Below are positions 41,956 through 52,700 of a stretch of 64,000 bases of DNA, one piece after another. Each line of letters opens with the position of its first letter. Positions within the stretch are counted from its first letter, which is position 1. The stretch comes from Deltaproteobacteria bacterium. Lineage in GTDB: Bacteria; Myxococcota_A; UBA9160; PR03. The position numbers and the translations under genes are program-made. Under the pieces are notes generated by a model. The model did not search any database. It saw only the letters and a program-made list of their open reading frames with translations, and was not told the origin of the DNA. The stretch lies in assembly GCA_035063765.1 (NCBI GenBank), contig JAPSFT010000005.1, positions 62,001 to 126,000 on the forward strand, in the 5' to 3' direction.

Positions 41956-43278
41956 ATGAGGCTCGTCCTCCATCTCGTCCTGATCGCGCTCGCGATCGCT
42001 CCGGCGCTCCTCGCCTGTGAAGGGGCCGGGCCGGCGCCGGAGACGCGCGCGGCGGGCCGTCTCGGCGAGGTCGAGCTGTTCCCGCCTGCGGGCGCAGCGC
42101 GCGCGCTGGTCTACCTGGTCTCCGACGCCGGCGGCTGGTCGCCCGCGTGGACGCACGCGGCCGGGCTCCTGCGCGCCCGCGGTGCCGCCGTCGTGGGGGT
42201 GGACCTCCGGCAGTACCTGGCAGGCCTGCGCGCGAGCCACGACGGCTGCCACTACGTGATCGCCGAGCTCGAGGACCGCAGCCAGCGCTGGCAGCGCGAG
42301 CTCGGGGGCAGTGTCTACCGCTCGCCGATCCTGGCCGGCGCGGGCGAGGGCGGCACGCTTGCGCTCGCCGCGCTCGCGCAGGCGCCGGCGGCGACGGTGG
42401 CCGGCGCGGTCGTCGCCGACCCCGCCCCCGCGCTCCCGACCCGGGTGCCGCTGTGCCCCGGCGCGCCGTCGCACCCGCTGCCGGAGGGCGGCTTCGCGTA
42501 CGGCGAGCCGGCCGCCTGGCCGGGCTTCGTGCGCCGCGCCGCGCCGGGCCCCGCGCCGGCGCCGGAGCGGCTCGCCGCCGCGGTCGCCGCTGCGATCGAC
42601 GCGAGCGACGGGGAGGGGGCGCTCCGCGGCCTCCCGCTCGTCGAGCTGCCGGCTGCCCGCCCGGGCCCCTTCCTCGCCGTCCTCTACTCGGGCGACGGGG
42701 GCTGGCGCGATCTCGACAAGACCGTGGGCGAGTGGCTGGCGGCGCACGGCGTCGCCGTCGTGGGCATCGACAGCCTGCGCTACTTCTGGAACGCGAAGAC
42801 ACCCGAGCGCGTCGCCTCCGACCTGGCGGAGATCATCCGCACCTACGGCGCGCGCTGGGAGCGCTCGCAGGTGGCGTTGATCGGCTACTCGTTCGGCGCC
42901 GGCATCGTCCCGTTCGCCCTCGAGCGGCTTCCCGAGGCCGAGCGCGCGCGGGTGGTGCAGATCTCGCTCCTCGGGCTCGAGCCGCGGGCCCCCTTCGCCT
43001 TCCACGTCGCGGGCTGGCTCGAGCAGGCGGGCGTGATCTCGGACGCCTACCGCGACGCGCCGCTCGTGCTCCCGGAGCTCGAGCGCATCGACCCGCGGAG
43101 GGTCCAGTGCTTCGAGGGAGCGGAGGAGCCCGACTCGCTGTGCCGGGCGCCCGAGCTCGGCGCGGTCGAGCGGATCACGACCCGCGGCGGGCACCACTTC
43201 GACGGCGACTACCCGAAGCTGGCACGGCGGATCCTCGACGGGCTCGAGCGGCGCGCCGCCGCGCGGGGCGCGCCGTGA
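41956..43278 (+). CDS. acvB: AcvB/VirJ-family periplasmic hydrolase (likely lysyl-phosphatidylglycerol hydrolase)
   Basis: The 440-residue protein has a lipoprotein-like signal ending in LLACEG. The N-terminal half is a degenerate alpha/beta-hydrolase domain with GAGEGG in place of a nucleophile elbow. The C-terminal half is the VirJ domain, with YSGDGGWRDLDKTV near residue 235, the elbow GYSFGAG (Ser at about 312) and the final His in TRGGHHFDGDY. This two-domain layout is that of AcvB, which in Agrobacterium hydrolyses lysyl-phosphatidylglycerol and is encoded with an MprF homologue. Here the stop overlaps the GTG of mprF (GTGA), so the same opposing pair is coupled. Confidence 0.88.
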   Translation: MRLVLHLVLIALAIAPALLACEGAGPAPETRAAGRLGEVELFPPAGAARALVYLVSDAGGWSPAWTHAAGLLRARGAAVVGVDLRQYLAGLRASHDGCHYVIAELEDRSQRWQRELGGSVYRSPILAGAGEGGTLALAALAQAPAATVAGAVVADPAPALPTRVPLCPGAPSHPLPEGGFAYGEPAAWPGFVRRAAPGPAPAPERLAAAVAAAIDASDGEGALRGLPLVELPAARPGPFLAVLYSGDGGWRDLDKTVGEWLAAHGVAVVGIDSLRYFWNAKTPERVASDLAEIIRTYGARWERSQVALIGYSFGAGIVPFALERLPEAERARVVQISLLGLEPRAPFAFHVAGWLEQAGVISDAYRDAPLVLPELERIDPRRVQCFEGAEEPDSLCRAPELGAVERITTRGGHHFDGDYPKLARRILDGLERRAAARGAP

Positions 43279-45833
43279 AGGAACGCCTGCTGACGGCGCT
43301 GCCGGCCATCCTCGGTGTCGTGCTCTTCGCGGTGGCGGCCCTCATGCTCCACCACGAGCTCGCGCAGCACCCGCTGCACGACGTGGTCGCGCAGATCGCG
43401 CGGATCCCACGCGCGGACGTCCTGCTGGCGGTCGGCCTCACCGTGCTCGGCTACCTCTCGCTCACCGGCTACGACGCCCTCGCCCTGCGCTGGGCCGGCG
43501 CCCGGCTCGGCTACCCGCGCGTCGCGCTGGCGTCCTTCGTCGCCTACGTGTTCAGCCACAACATCGGGCTCTCGTTCTTCGGCGGGAGCGCCGTCCGCTA
43601 CCGGATGTTCACGAGCTGGGGCGTCAGCGCGGCCACGCTCGCGCGCGCCATCACCTTCGACGTGCTGACCTTCTGGCTGGGCTTCCTCGCGCTCGGCTCG
43701 GCCACCTTCCTGCGGGCGCCGCTGCCGGTGCCCGGCGCCCTGCACTCGCTCCTCGCGACGAGCCGGCCGATCGGGTTCGTGCTGCTCGCGCTGCTCGCCG
43801 CCTACGCGCTCGCCACCCTGCGCCGCGACCGCAGGCTGCGCGTGAGCGGCTTCTCGATCGAGCAGCCCGGGCCTTGCTGGACCGCCGCGCAGCTCGCGCT
43901 CTCGTGCGTGGACTGGGCGCTCGCTGCGGGGGCCTTCTACGTGCTCCTGCCCTCCGCGCCCGGGCTCGGCTTCGCGACCGTGCTCGGTGCCTTCCTGCTC
44001 GCCCAGGTGCTCGGGCTCGTGAGCCACGTGCCCGCGGGTCTCGGCGTCTTCGAGACCGCCATGGTCCTGCTGCTCGCGCCGTGGGTGCGCGGCGACCAGG
44101 TGCTCGGCTCCGCGGTCGCCTTCCGGCTCGTCTACTACCTGCTGCCGATGCTGGTGGCCGTCGCGCTCTTCCTCGGCTTCGAGCTGGCGCAGCGGCGGCG
44201 GGCGGTCGCCCGGGCGCGCGCCGTGATCGCGGGGTGGATGCCGGAGCTGGTGCCGCGCGCCCTCGCGGTGGCCTGCTTCGCGGCCGGGGTCGTGCTGCTG
44301 CTCTCCGGTGCGACGCCGGCCGCGCCCGGCCGCATCGAGCGCCTCGGGGGCTGGCTGCCGCTCCTCTTCGTCGAGCTCTCGCACCTGCTCGGAAGCGTGG
44401 CCGGCGTCGGGCTGCTGCTGCTCGCGCGCGCCGTCCAGCAGCGCATCGACGCCGCCTGGTGGGCCGCGCTGGCGCTGCTGGTGGGCGGCGCGGCGACCTC
44501 GCTCGGCAAGGGGCTCGACTGGGAGGAGGCGTTGCTGCTGCTCGGGGCGGCCGCCGCGCTGGCGCCCTGCCACCGCTACTTCTACCGGCGCAGCTCGCTC
44601 GTCGGGCAGTCGTTCACGCCCACGTGGATGGCCGGCATCGCGGGGGTCCTGATCGGCACCGGCTTCGTCGTGCTGCTCGCGTACCGGCACGTGGACTACG
44701 CGCGCGAGCTGTGGTGGCAGTTCGCCCTCGACGCGAACGCGCCGCGCTCGCTGCGCGCGCTGGCGGCCGGCGCGCTCACGCTCGGGGCCTTCGCGCTGGC
44801 GCGGCTCCTCCGGCCGGCGCCCCCGCTGGCCGGGCTGCCCGGTCCGGCGGAGCTCGACCGCGCCGCCGCGCTGGCGGCCGGCGCGGCGCACGCCGACGCG
44901 CACCTCGCGCTGCTCGGCGACAAGCAGCTCCTCTTCTCCGAGAACGGTGAGGGCTTCCTCATGTACGGCGTGCACGGCCGGGGCTGGGTGGCGATGGGCG
45001 ACCCCGTCGCACCGTCGCCAGCAGCGCGCCGCGAGCTTGCCTGGCGCTTCCGCGAGGAGGCGGACCGGCACGGCGGAACGCCGATCTTCTACGAGGTGGG
45101 GGGCGACGACCTGCCGATCTACGTCGACCTCGGCCTCCACCTGCGCAAGATCGGCGAGGAGGCGCGCGTGCCGCTCGCCGGCTTCTCGCTGGAGGGCAAG
45201 GCCCACGCCAAGCTGCGCCACGCGGTGCGGCGCATGGAGCGGGAGGAGACCGTCTTCGAGATGGTGCCCGTCGAGCGGGTAGCGGCGCTCCTCGACGAGC
45301 TGGCCGCCGTCTCGGACGCGTGGCTCGCCGCCAAGCACACCCGCGAGAAGCGCTTCTCGCTCGGCTGCTTCGACCGCGCCTACCTGCAGCGGCTCCCGGT
45401 GGCCGTCATGCGCCGCCAGGGGCGGATCGTGGCGTTCGCGAACGTGTGGGCCGGGCGCGCGCGCGAGGAGCTCTCGGTCGACCTGATGCGGCACACCGAC
45501 GACGCACCGTCCGGCGTGATGGACGCGCTCTTCGCCGAGCTGCTGCTGTGGGGCCGCGCCGAGGGGTACCGTTGGTTCGGGCTCGGCATGGCGCCGCTGG
45601 CAGGCCTCGAGCGACACCGCCTCGCGCCGCGCTGGAACCAGCTCGGCGCACTTCTGTTCCGCTACGGCGAGCACTTCTACAACTTCCAGGGTCTGCGCGC
45701 CTTCAAGGACAAGTTCGACCCGGTGTGGGAGCCGCGCTATCTGGCGACCCCCGGCGGGCTGGCGTCGGCCCTGGCGCTGGGGCACGTGGCGGCGCTCGTG
45801 AACGGCGGGGTCGCGGGGCTCGTGAAGAAGTAG
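43275..45833 (+). CDS. mprF: MprF-type phosphatidylglycerol lysyltransferase and flippase
   Basis: The 852-residue protein starts at GTG 43275, overlapping acvB by 4 bp. About 14 membrane helices (residues 1 to about 530) form the flippase part, with VFSHNIGLSFFGGSAVRYRMFTSWG and LGLVSHVPAGLGVFETAMVLLL, both typical of MprF. The C-terminal cytosolic synthase domain (about 545-840) has GEGFLMYGVHGRGWVAMGDPV, HAKLRHAVRRMEREE and a late YNFQGLRAFKDKFDPVWEPRYL. It transfers Lys (or Ala) from tRNA to phosphatidylglycerol, lowering membrane negative charge and raising resistance to cationic peptides. Coupled AcvB would reverse the change. Confidence 0.94.
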   Translation: MKERLLTALPAILGVVLFAVAALMLHHELAQHPLHDVVAQIARIPRADVLLAVGLTVLGYLSLTGYDALALRWAGARLGYPRVALASFVAYVFSHNIGLSFFGGSAVRYRMFTSWGVSAATLARAITFDVLTFWLGFLALGSATFLRAPLPVPGALHSLLATSRPIGFVLLALLAAYALATLRRDRRLRVSGFSIEQPGPCWTAAQLALSCVDWALAAGAFYVLLPSAPGLGFATVLGAFLLAQVLGLVSHVPAGLGVFETAMVLLLAPWVRGDQVLGSAVAFRLVYYLLPMLVAVALFLGFELAQRRRAVARARAVIAGWMPELVPRALAVACFAAGVVLLLSGATPAAPGRIERLGGWLPLLFVELSHLLGSVAGVGLLLLARAVQQRIDAAWWAALALLVGGAATSLGKGLDWEEALLLLGAAAALAPCHRYFYRRSSLVGQSFTPTWMAGIAGVLIGTGFVVLLAYRHVDYARELWWQFALDANAPRSLRALAAGALTLGAFALARLLRPAPPLAGLPGPAELDRAAALAAGAAHADAHLALLGDKQLLFSENGEGFLMYGVHGRGWVAMGDPVAPSPAARRELAWRFREEADRHGGTPIFYEVGGDDLPIYVDLGLHLRKIGEEARVPLAGFSLEGKAHAKLRHAVRRMEREETVFEMVPVERVAALLDELAAVSDAWLAAKHTREKRFSLGCFDRAYLQRLPVAVMRRQGRIVAFANVWAGRAREELSVDLMRHTDDAPSGVMDALFAELLLWGRAEGYRWFGLGMAPLAGLERHRLAPRWNQLGALLFRYGEHFYNFQGLRAFKDKFDPVWEPRYLATPGGLASALALGHVAALVNGGVAGLVKK

Positions 45834-45862
45834 CCCGCGATCGTGCTGCGACCGGCTCGCGC

Positions 45863-45868
45863 TAGCTT
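45863..45868 (+). promoter_or_regulatory. Candidate -10 (TAGCTT) of the YbhB-family gene
   Basis: TAGCTT ends 7 bp before ATG 45876, with no Shine-Dalgarno sequence: another leaderless layout. Confidence 0.4.
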
Positions 45869-45875
45869 CCGTGGC

Positions 45876-46445
45876 ATGGCCCCCGGGCGATGGACACGAG
45901 CGCTGGGAACGCTGCTGGCGGCGCCGGCGCTCGCCGGTACACCCGCGCGAGGGGCCGAGCCGATCCCCTTCACCCTGCGATCGCCTGCCTTCGAGACGGG
46001 CGCCGGGATCCCGCGCCGGCACACCTGTCAGGGCGCGGACCTCTCTCCACCGCTCACGTGGGCCGATCCGCCGGCCGGCACGCGCAGCCTCGCGCTGACC
46101 GTGGTCGACCCCGACGTCCCGGACCCGGCCGCGCCGGAGCGCAGCTGGGTCCACTGGGTGGTGTACGACCTCCCGGCGGACGTCCGGGCCCTTCCAGAGA
46201 ACGCCGGTGCGAGCGCAGCCTCGCTCCCCGCTGGCGCCCGCGCCGGCCGCAACGACTGGGGCCGGCCCGATTACGGCGGCCCCTGCCCGCCGATCGGCCG
46301 CCATCGCTACCTCCACCGTCTCCAGGCGCTCGACGTGGTGCTCGGGGACCTCGGCACGCCCACCCGCGATGCGCTCCTGCGCGCGACGGAAGGCCACGTT
46401 CTCGGCGAGGCCGAGCTCCTGGGGACCTACCAGAAGGAGCGCTGA
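45876..46445 (+). CDS. YbhB/YbcL-family (PEBP-like) secreted protein
   Basis: The 189-residue protein has an N-terminal export signal (about 1-27) and then the phosphatidylethanolamine-binding-protein fold: IPFTLRSPAFETGAGIPRRHTCQGADLSPPLTW, SLALTVVDPDVPD, WVHWVVYDLPADV and YGGPCPPIGRHRYLHRLQAL, all conserved in bacterial Raf-kinase-inhibitor-like proteins. These bind anionic small ligands in a pocket formed by the D-P-D and H-R-Y/H motifs; the bacterial function is not settled. It follows mprF with its own promoter-like hexamer. Confidence 0.9.
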   Translation: MAPGRWTRALGTLLAAPALAGTPARGAEPIPFTLRSPAFETGAGIPRRHTCQGADLSPPLTWADPPAGTRSLALTVVDPDVPDPAAPERSWVHWVVYDLPADVRALPENAGASAASLPAGARAGRNDWGRPDYGGPCPPIGRHRYLHRLQALDVVLGDLGTPTRDALLRATEGHVLGEAELLGTYQKER

Positions 46446-46770
46446 GCGGGGGAGTGCGGCTGCGGTCTCTTGCCGCCGTGATACGCAACTCTTTTTCGGA
46501 TCGGTTCCAGGTTTCAATCGCTTCTGCCGCCCACCTGTGTCGATCTGCCTCGCTCCGGCGCCTCCGGCGTGGTCCGTCCGGTCCGAAGTCCCCAACCGAC
46601 GCGACTTCGCCGTCGGCGGCCACCCTATAGAGTCTCCCTGGATCGGCCCATTCCCCTCGTGACGGGCAGATCGGGCGCCAGCGTCCGTCTGCCGGCTCTG
46701 TGACCGGGCGGCGCGAGCCCGGAGCAGGCCTGACCGTGGGATCGGGGCCTCGTCCGCAAGTCGAGCAGAG
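46446..46770 (+). promoter_or_regulatory. 325-bp upstream region of the giant RHS operon
   Basis: No gene is visible. The first part holds a weak GCGGC/GCCGC stem (46456-46476) followed by an AT-richer patch with a five-T run (46492-46496), a possible terminator for the YbhB gene. TATAGAGT at 46626-46633 is the best -10 in the window, with ACTTCGC about 16-20 bp upstream as a poor -35. A leader of about 130 nt would result. The patch is the least GC-rich intergenic DNA seen here. Confidence 0.4.
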
Positions 46771-49700
46771 ATGGTCGTCGTGGCAGATCGGACCCGGAAT
46801 ACACGCGGAGGGGTTGCGCCCTGGCGCCGCTGGCTCGTGCCCTGCGCGGTGCTCGTGGCGACGCTTGCGCTCGCCTGCCGGGAGCAGGGCCGCGTCCTCT
46901 TCCAGCAGGCGAGCGTAGACGTCGAGAGCTTCGAGCTGGTCTCGGAGCGGGTGATCGCTCCGACCGTCACCGAGTCCACCTACCGTGCAAGGTGTAGAGC
47001 CAGGGCGGGGTCCTACGACGACGCGATCGTCTTCGTGAGCACGGAGGCGCTCGGCGTGGAGCTCGTCGATGCGGTGGCGCGCTGTGGCCCGCTCGGCGCT
47101 GGAGACACGCGGGACAGCGTCGAGACGATCGTGCTGGAGCGCGATCCCACGCGGCCCTTCGATCCGAACGTGCTCGACTGGATCGCGGTCGCCTACGGCC
47201 CCCACACGCGTGTGGCCGCGGAGCCAGCGCCCGGGGGAGCGCAGCGGCTCCGCTACGAGGTCGAGGTCACCGACTCGACCGGCCAGCAGGACATCGCCGT
47301 GGGCGTCACGAGCGTGAGCCCGTCGATCACCGTCGTGGACGGGCTCGTCACGGCCTCCACGCAGCGTTCCTCCACCAGCGTGCGCAACACCGAGACCTTC
47401 GAGGTCCTCGTGGAAGCCGGCGCGTCCTTCGATCCCGCAGGCCTTGCATGGACGCTGTCGCGCGGCATGCGCAGCGCCTTCGCGCTCGGCGTGACGCGCA
47501 CCCTCGACGGTGCGGGCCAGCCCCTCGGCGCCGTGCAGATCGAGGAGGAGGGGCCCGCGGGGCCCGCGCTCGGGACGTCCGAGAGCGAGACGGGCCTTGC
47601 GACGCTCGCGCTCGCGGCGGGCACCTTCCACTGGAAGTTCTCGCACGACGGGCATCTGCCGGTCTGGCGCGAGGCCACGCTCGCGGCTGGCCAGGTGCTC
47701 TCCGTCCCGAGCCCGTGGCTGCCCGCGCGCAGCAGCGCGCCGCCGGCCGCGCTCAGCGTGCTGAACGGCGGAGAGGTCGCTGGTGACGGGGTGCTCGTAC
47801 GCTTCGCGCCGGGCGCCTTTGCGGCCCCGGCGACCGGCACGCTGACCCCCGTCGGTGGCCAGGCGCTCCCGGGGCTGCTGCCCGCCGGCTGGAGCCCGCT
47901 CGCGGCGTTCTGGCTCGAGCTCTCGGCCGAGCCGCAGGCGCCGGGACAGGCGGAGCTCGTGCTCGGCGAGCGGCTCGTACCGGGCGAACGCGCCTTCCTG
48001 GTGCGTTTCGACCCGCCGACGCGCCGCTGGATCGAGACCGGCTCGCCGGTCACGGCGAGCGACACGCTCGCGACGGTGGCGCTCGCGGCGCCGGGCGCCT
48101 ACGCGATCGTGGTGGCGGACGCCGGTCCGACGGCGCCGCCGATACCCGCCGCTGGTGCGGTGCTCGAGCCCACGGCGACGCCCTTCCCGCTGCCGGACGG
48201 TCTCACCGCGACGGGAACCGTGACGCCGCCCGTCGCGGCCGCGAGCGAGGAGCCCTCGCTCGTGACGGCCCGGAGCGAGGTCGTGGTGGCCCACACGGGC
48301 CCGCTCCCGAGCGGGCTCGTGCTGCGCGCCAGCGTGGACGAGCAGTACCTCCTCCGCGACGGCACGGCGCGCACCACCCCGAGCTACGAGACCTTCTTCG
48401 TCGCCTACCAGCGGCCGGGCGACGGGGATCCGCTGACCCTGCACGCGCGCTTCCCGCTGCGCCCGCAGCTCACCCTCGGCCCGGACGCGCTCGACGAGGC
48501 GCACGTCGCGCTCGAGGTCCTGCCGGTCACCGCCTTCCAGGGGGGCCTGTTCAGCCCGAGCGGTGGGCGGGTCTACGCGCCGGGCGTGCTGATCTCGGCC
48601 GGCAGCGACGCCGTCGATCGCGCGCGGGCCGTCGAGCTGCGCGCACTCGACCCCGCGCGCTTCGCCGGGGAGCTGCCGCCCGGCGCGGCGCTCGTCGCGT
48701 TCGAGCTCGGGATCGAGCTGCGCGACGGCGCGCGCGTGGAGGCCGCGTTCGACCAGCAGGCGCCGAACGCCCATTTCGTGCTGGCGCGCCTCGTGCAGTC
48801 CGGGGCGCGCTCGGGCCTCGAGCCCCGTGTCCGCTATGCGAGCGACGGGTTCGGCGTGCTGCGCAGCGTCGAGCCGGCCAGTGGCTCGAAGCTGCCAGGC
48901 ATCACCTCCGCGGGAACCTACGTGCTCGTGCGTGTCGACGGCCCCCGCGCGCTCGTCGAGGGCGTCGCGCGTGATACCCGGGGCCAGCCGGCCGAGGGGC
49001 TCGCCGTCACCGTCGCGGGTGAGCCGTGGCTGACCTTCTCCGGGGCCGGCGGCCGCTGGCAGCTCGTCGCGCCGGTGGGGCAGGCGGAGGTCACCGTCAC
49101 CGACCTGCGCAACGGCGACCGCGGCGCGCAGAGCGTGCTGCTCGCCGACGCCACGAGCGTGGGCAACGCCGATCTCGGTACCCAGCCTGCGGGGCCCCGC
49201 GTGGTGGAAACCGACCCCGCCGACGGCGCGACCGGCGTGCGCGCCTCGACGCCGATTCGCGTCGCCTTCAGCGAGCGCGTGGCGCCGCTCGCGCCTGGCG
49301 ACCTCGTGCTCACGGACGACGGCGGTAGCCCTGTTGCGGCTACGCTCTCGGTCAACCTCGCGCGCACCGAGGTCACGCTGCTGCCGGTCGATCCGCTCCC
49401 GGCGGGCGCGCAGTTCACGGTGACGCTCGCGGACACCATCGCCGATCCGGGCGGCCTTCCGCTCGAGGGTCCGCGCGTGTTCCAGTTCACGACGCGCCAA
49501 TCCGCCCCGCGCGGCGCCGGTGCACAGCTCGTCTCGTGGGAACCCGGCGCGCAGACCAGCGAGTGCAACGACGTGCCGGGCTTCGACCCGGCCGAGACCG
49601 ACATCTCGTGTGTGGTCGGCACCCAGGGCGCAGCGGATCCCGATGTCGCGGTGATCGTCGTGAACGACACCCAGGGCACCACTGCGACCGTGCGCTCGCA

Positions 49701-52700
49701 GCTCGACGGGAGCTTCGAGACCTTCATTGCCGCCGACGTCGATGACTTCCTCTCGGCGGCCTTCGTGAACGCCAACGGGACGCGCATCACGCTCCCGTTG
49801 TCGCGCCAGAACTTCGACGACGGCTCGGTCGCGCTGTTCCCGAGCGGCGGCATTCTCGAAGCCGAGAGCGACGGCGGCCCGGTGCAAGTGATCGTCGAGC
49901 CCGATGCGGTCCCGACCAAGACCAAGTTCAAGCTGGACGTCTCGGACAGCCTCGCGGTGATCCAGCAGCTGCTCGCCGAGGCGCCGCCCGAGAACGGCGC
50001 CACGCTTCTCGACGCCGCCCGCGTCGAGATCGACGGCGAGCTGCGCGAGGCAGCCGACATCGCCTTCCCGCTGGACCCCGCCGACCTCGCGCTGCCGCCG
50101 GGTGAGACGCCCGAAGAGCAGAGCTACGTGATCGCCGAGCCGATCGAGGTCGACGGTGTGACCGTGTACCGCGTCGTCGACGAGGCGCGCTTCGAGGACG
50201 GCCAGGTGCGCACGGCCTCGCCGCCCTTCGAGGGGCTGCTGCCCTCCAGCGGCCTGCTCGTCGCGATGATGTTCCCGCCGATCGCGACCGCGACCGTCAC
50301 CGTGAGCGGTCGCGTCGGCGCGGTGTCGGAGGCGCTCGGCCGGCCGCCGACGAGCGCGGAGATCCTCGGCGGCGCCGCAGGCCGGCTTCCGATCGCGCCC
50401 GTCGCGGGCGCGGTCGTGAGCGCAGTCCCGGCTGGATCGGAGCTAAGCGGAGACCGCTTGCGCCCGGGCGGCTTCGTCGCGCTCACCAACCGCGCGGGCT
50501 TCTACGCGATCAAGGTGGACGTTCAGGGCACGGCCGACGCGGTCGGCATGCGCGCCACGTCGCTGCGCTTCCCGGGACGCATCGCGCGCGGCTCGTTCCC
50601 GGTGTTCGAGGCGCAGAGCGTCGGCAACTTCGGCGTCGTCACGTCCGACTTCGCCTTCCTCCTGCCCGCCGGCTCGGAGGGCGGCGCCGACGGCTTCGCG
50701 CCGATCATCAATCCGCTCCCGCCGAGCTCTGTGCTGCCCGTCGGCCAGGACGTTTCGGTTCCCTTCGACCTGCGCGACGACCGCACCGCGCCGAGCATGG
50801 AGAGCGTCGTCTTCCGGCCCGAGCTCTCCGCATCGCTGGTTCCCGGCGAGCCGCTCGGGGCAGTGAGCGTCACCGAGGGCGCCACCACGCCGCTCAATGC
50901 GACGAGCGCCCGCACCGACGTGAACTTCCGCGTCGAGCGCGACGCGCTGGTCGCGGTCGAGGTACGGGCCAAGGACGCGGCCGGCAACGAGCGCACCGCG
51001 CTGCATCGCTTCCGCTTCGGCGCGCCGCCGCCGCCGCCGCCGCCGGGCGGGCTCCAGCCGAGCGATCCCGACGACGCGACACCACCCCGCGTATCGTCGA
51101 TTGTACCGACCGACGGAGCGATGGTCGCGGATCTCGAGGCGATCGTCGTGCGCTTCAGCGAGGCCGTCGCCGAGGACATCGAGACGAACGGCGCGGTGAC
51201 GATTCGTTCGTCGGCGCTCGGATCGATCGTCGCGGGCGTCGAGCTCTCGGCCGATCAGCTCACTGCGCGCATCGACCCGGGCGTGCTGGTCGCCGACGAC
51301 GAGTACACGGTGACGATCGGGACGGCGGTCCGGGATCTCGCCGGAAACCCGATGGCGAGCTCCACCACGGTGACCTTCCGCACGCCGCCGATCGCGGGCG
51401 GTCCGCTGCCGGACGTGGCGGTTCCCGTCGCGACGGTGATGCAGGGCAACGTCGCCTATACGCTCGACCGTGGCACGGGCCAGAACGACGAGGGCATCTG
51501 GATCCACGGCGTCGCGGACCCCGAGCAGCCCGTCGTGCTCGGCCGCTACCTCGGGCTGCCCGACTACCCGCGCGCGCTCGCGATCGTACCGAAGTGGTCG
51601 TACCAGCAGACGCTCACCGCGCCGGCCCGCGAGGACCGCACGCTGCTCGTCGCGGCCGGCGGCCTCGTGGGCGACGGCAACGCCGGCCAGTGGATCCACG
51701 TCGTCGACGTGACCGATCCGGCGAGTCCCGAGCGCGTGGCGAGCCTGCTGGCGATCCCGGACTTCTCCTCGGCGATCGTGCTGCTGCGCGCGAGCGCGCC
51801 GCGCCTGTTCACGCTCGTGAACACGGGCGAGGGCGGCGTGGTCCAGATCATCGACCTCCAGAGCTTCATCGTCGGCTGCAACATGAGCTCGCAGGAGTTC
51901 ACCGACAATCCGCCCCGCGCGGGCTCCGACGCCAACGGCGACGGCGACTTCGTGGATGGCGGTGACACGCTTCCCATTCCCGAACGGAGCTCGCTCTTCG
52001 GGCAGGAAGCCGCCATCGCGGCGCCCAACCGCCACGCCATCGGCGACTTCGACGTGGCGCTCGGCGGCAGCACGCTCGTGTCGGTGATGAACGCGTCCAC
52101 CGATGGCTTCGGCAGCAGCTTCCCGGCGCGCCTCCAGATCCACTTCGCCGACGGCCTCTTCGTCGGCGACGGCGGCAGCGCCGACGGCGCCGTCGAGTTC
52201 CCGACCGAGCCGCGTCCGTTCCGGGTGCGCATCGATCCCGACCTGCCCGTGCCCGACGGGAGCGGCGGCCTGCGCGTCGTTCGCGCCGCGCTCGTCGCGC
52301 GCGGCAAGCGGATCGAGGTCTGGGACATCACCGATCCGCTGGCGCCCGCGCGGATCGCCGACATCGGGTTCGGTCCGGCGCTCGGACCGGACGCGCGCAT
52401 CTTCGCGATCGAGCCCGCCGGTCCCGACCGGTGGGTCGTGGCGACCGACGAGAAGATCTTCTTCCTCGACCGCTCGCGCCTGACCGAGGCCGCTGCGAGC
52501 GCGGACGACGCGAGTCCCGCCGTCGAAGACGCGATCGATCTCGGCACTAGCGGGCGAAGCTTTGCGGTGTCAGGCAGCACGCTCGTCGCTCCCGGAGCGA
52601 AGCAGATCGTGCAGCTCGCGCCGCGGGTGTCGATCGTCCAGGTGCCGGGCAGCGCGGTGACGACGGCCGACGCGCTGCGCGCGCGGTCCGAGACCGCGAT

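Noticed and set aside
43209-46979. 1256-codon minus-strand frame opposite mprF and the YbhB gene
   Set aside because: It is Arg/Glu-rich shadow sequence; MprF and PEBP motifs on the plus strand are decisive.
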